Shown piece after piece: positions 63,107-64,000 of a stretch of 64,000 bases of DNA (its first letter is position 1; each line of letters begins with the position of its first letter). The stretch is from NCBI GenBank assembly GCA_904063045.1, contig CAJFCJ010000031.1, forward strand, positions 1-64,000. The letters run 5' to 3'. The stretch comes from Dimorphilus gyrociliatus. Its lineage: Eukaryota > Annelida > Polychaeta > Dinophilidae. The notes below the pieces were generated by a model that worked only from the letters and a program-made list of their open reading frames with translations, was not told the DNA's origin and ran no database searches. A program made the translations under genes and the position numbers.

Positions 63107-64000
63107 GACGAAATGGTATGATTTTAGAAATACTTGACTGTTAAACAGCTTAGGGATAAACAGTATATAAAAAAAATTACAATTCCATCACATTTTCCTT
63201 TATTAAAAAGTAACAGTTTATAAATTTAACGCAAACTTAATTGATCGTGTAACAGATGTATATTTATGTATGAAAAAATAAATTATGGCTTATTCTTAAC
63301 ATATATAAATATATTAAGTATATATATTAGTATATACATATAAATTTATATGTATAAATATATATATATATATACTGTATATATACTAATATATTTTAAT
63401 ATTTATATATAAAAATTCATGATGCCAGTCATGGCAAACGAGATAAGCTCGCAATAAAAATCAATGTACAAACTAATTTCAAATGAGATATCAAATTAAT
63501 TTTTACCTATTTTTAATAGAAGAAAAAAGTAAAAACGGCATTTTCTATGTCAGTTACTGCAAGAAGGCTTGTAAACAAATCATCCCTCGCCAACCATAAA
63601 TGTCAGGACCTTTTTCGCGTGCAGTTAATGAAGGAGTGGAGGGGGAGCCAGTTCGATCCAGCGTGATAGTAATTATAATGTACTTATACTGACAAACCAT
63701 TCATTAGCTTCAGTTGGCACACCGATTCTCTGAAATCTTTCTGTAATCGATGAGCGCTTAATTAGAAAACGGGTTACTTCCCTTTTCCTCCTCTTTTTTA
63801 TTTGATAAACGGTGCCAAAAAAAAAATGAAAACGATAATTCCATTTCTATTCTATGTCTTTATTTTCTTTTTTTCGATGTTGGCGGTCGTGAAATGGATC
63901 AATCTTCTCGATCTAGACAGATCGATTATCATATATGTCTACAAATTGCCTCTTTTTCTTTCCTGTTTTTCACTCATCCTTTATAAAAAGAAAACAAGGT
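63107..64000. other. 3' flank of the RASL10-like gene
   Basis: TA-rich tracts at 63300-63415, including a TATACTGTATA palindrome, then unique AT-rich sequence. GTTCGATCC at about 63652 resembles a tRNA B-box, but no cloverleaf can be drawn. No gene seen to the window end. Confidence 0.5.

Noticed and set aside
63630-63680. tRNA-like B-box GTTCGATCC
   Set aside because: No A-box at the right distance, and no acceptor or anticodon stem can be paired.

Overview
This window is nuclear DNA of an animal, most likely a small invertebrate bilaterian and plausibly a lophotrochozoan. The base composition is strongly A+T-rich. Coding genes are split by many short GT-AG introns, mostly about 45-120 nt. 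The gene set is typically metazoan: SCYL2, TRAF6, CRMP/dihydropyrimidinase, RNASEK, a PTPRR-type phosphatase, an RNF213-like giant protein, a RASL10-type GTPase and a KIAA2012 homologue. I cannot name the species. There is no sign of bacterial or viral DNA and no intact mobile element. All exon structures below were built by hand from splice sites and reading phase.

Layout. 1-7.0 kb (minus): KIAA2012-like gene with two alternative 3' ends, one running off the left edge. 9.2-13.1 kb (minus): SCYL2 pseudokinase, 16 coding exons. 14.4-16.0 kb (plus): TRAF6. 16.2-19.1 kb (plus): CRMP/dihydropyrimidinase with two alternative first exons. 19.7-20.9 kb (minus): a fusion of a KptA-like N-domain with leucine-rich repeats, divergent from RNASEK (21.2-21.5 kb, plus). 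25.4-27.9 kb (plus): PTPRR-like receptor phosphatase. 33.5-34.2 kb (plus) and 35.5-38.9 kb (minus): two convergent genes that share an unrecognised C-terminal domain. 39.1-49.2 kb: AT-rich gene desert with one weak spliced candidate gene. 49.2-49.75 kb (minus): short C2H2 zinc-finger gene. 50.6-61.5 kb (minus): RNF213-like protein of about 3316 aa in 17 exons, ending before the AAA+ motor and RING. 62.5-63.1 kb (plus): RASL10-like GTPase.

How the genes relate. Several belong to signalling (TRAF6 ubiquitin ligase, PTPRR/MAPK, RASL10, RNF213-like) or to vesicle and V-ATPase biology (SCYL2, RNASEK), but nothing suggests one co-regulated pathway. Shared organisation is seen in the divergent promoter between the KptA-LRR gene and RNASEK, which carries a CLEAR-type E-box and other sites, and in a dispersed CTCF/YY1-like AGATGGCG motif that recurs through non-coding DNA.

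The strongest leads are: (i) the RNF213-like protein without its motor and E3 modules; (ii) the KptA N-domain/LRR fusion; (iii) the convergent pair of unknown-family paralogues; (iv) a CRMP gene that keeps every dihydropyrimidinase metal ligand and also has vertebrate-like long and short N-termini; (v) the dispersed AGATGGCG motif.
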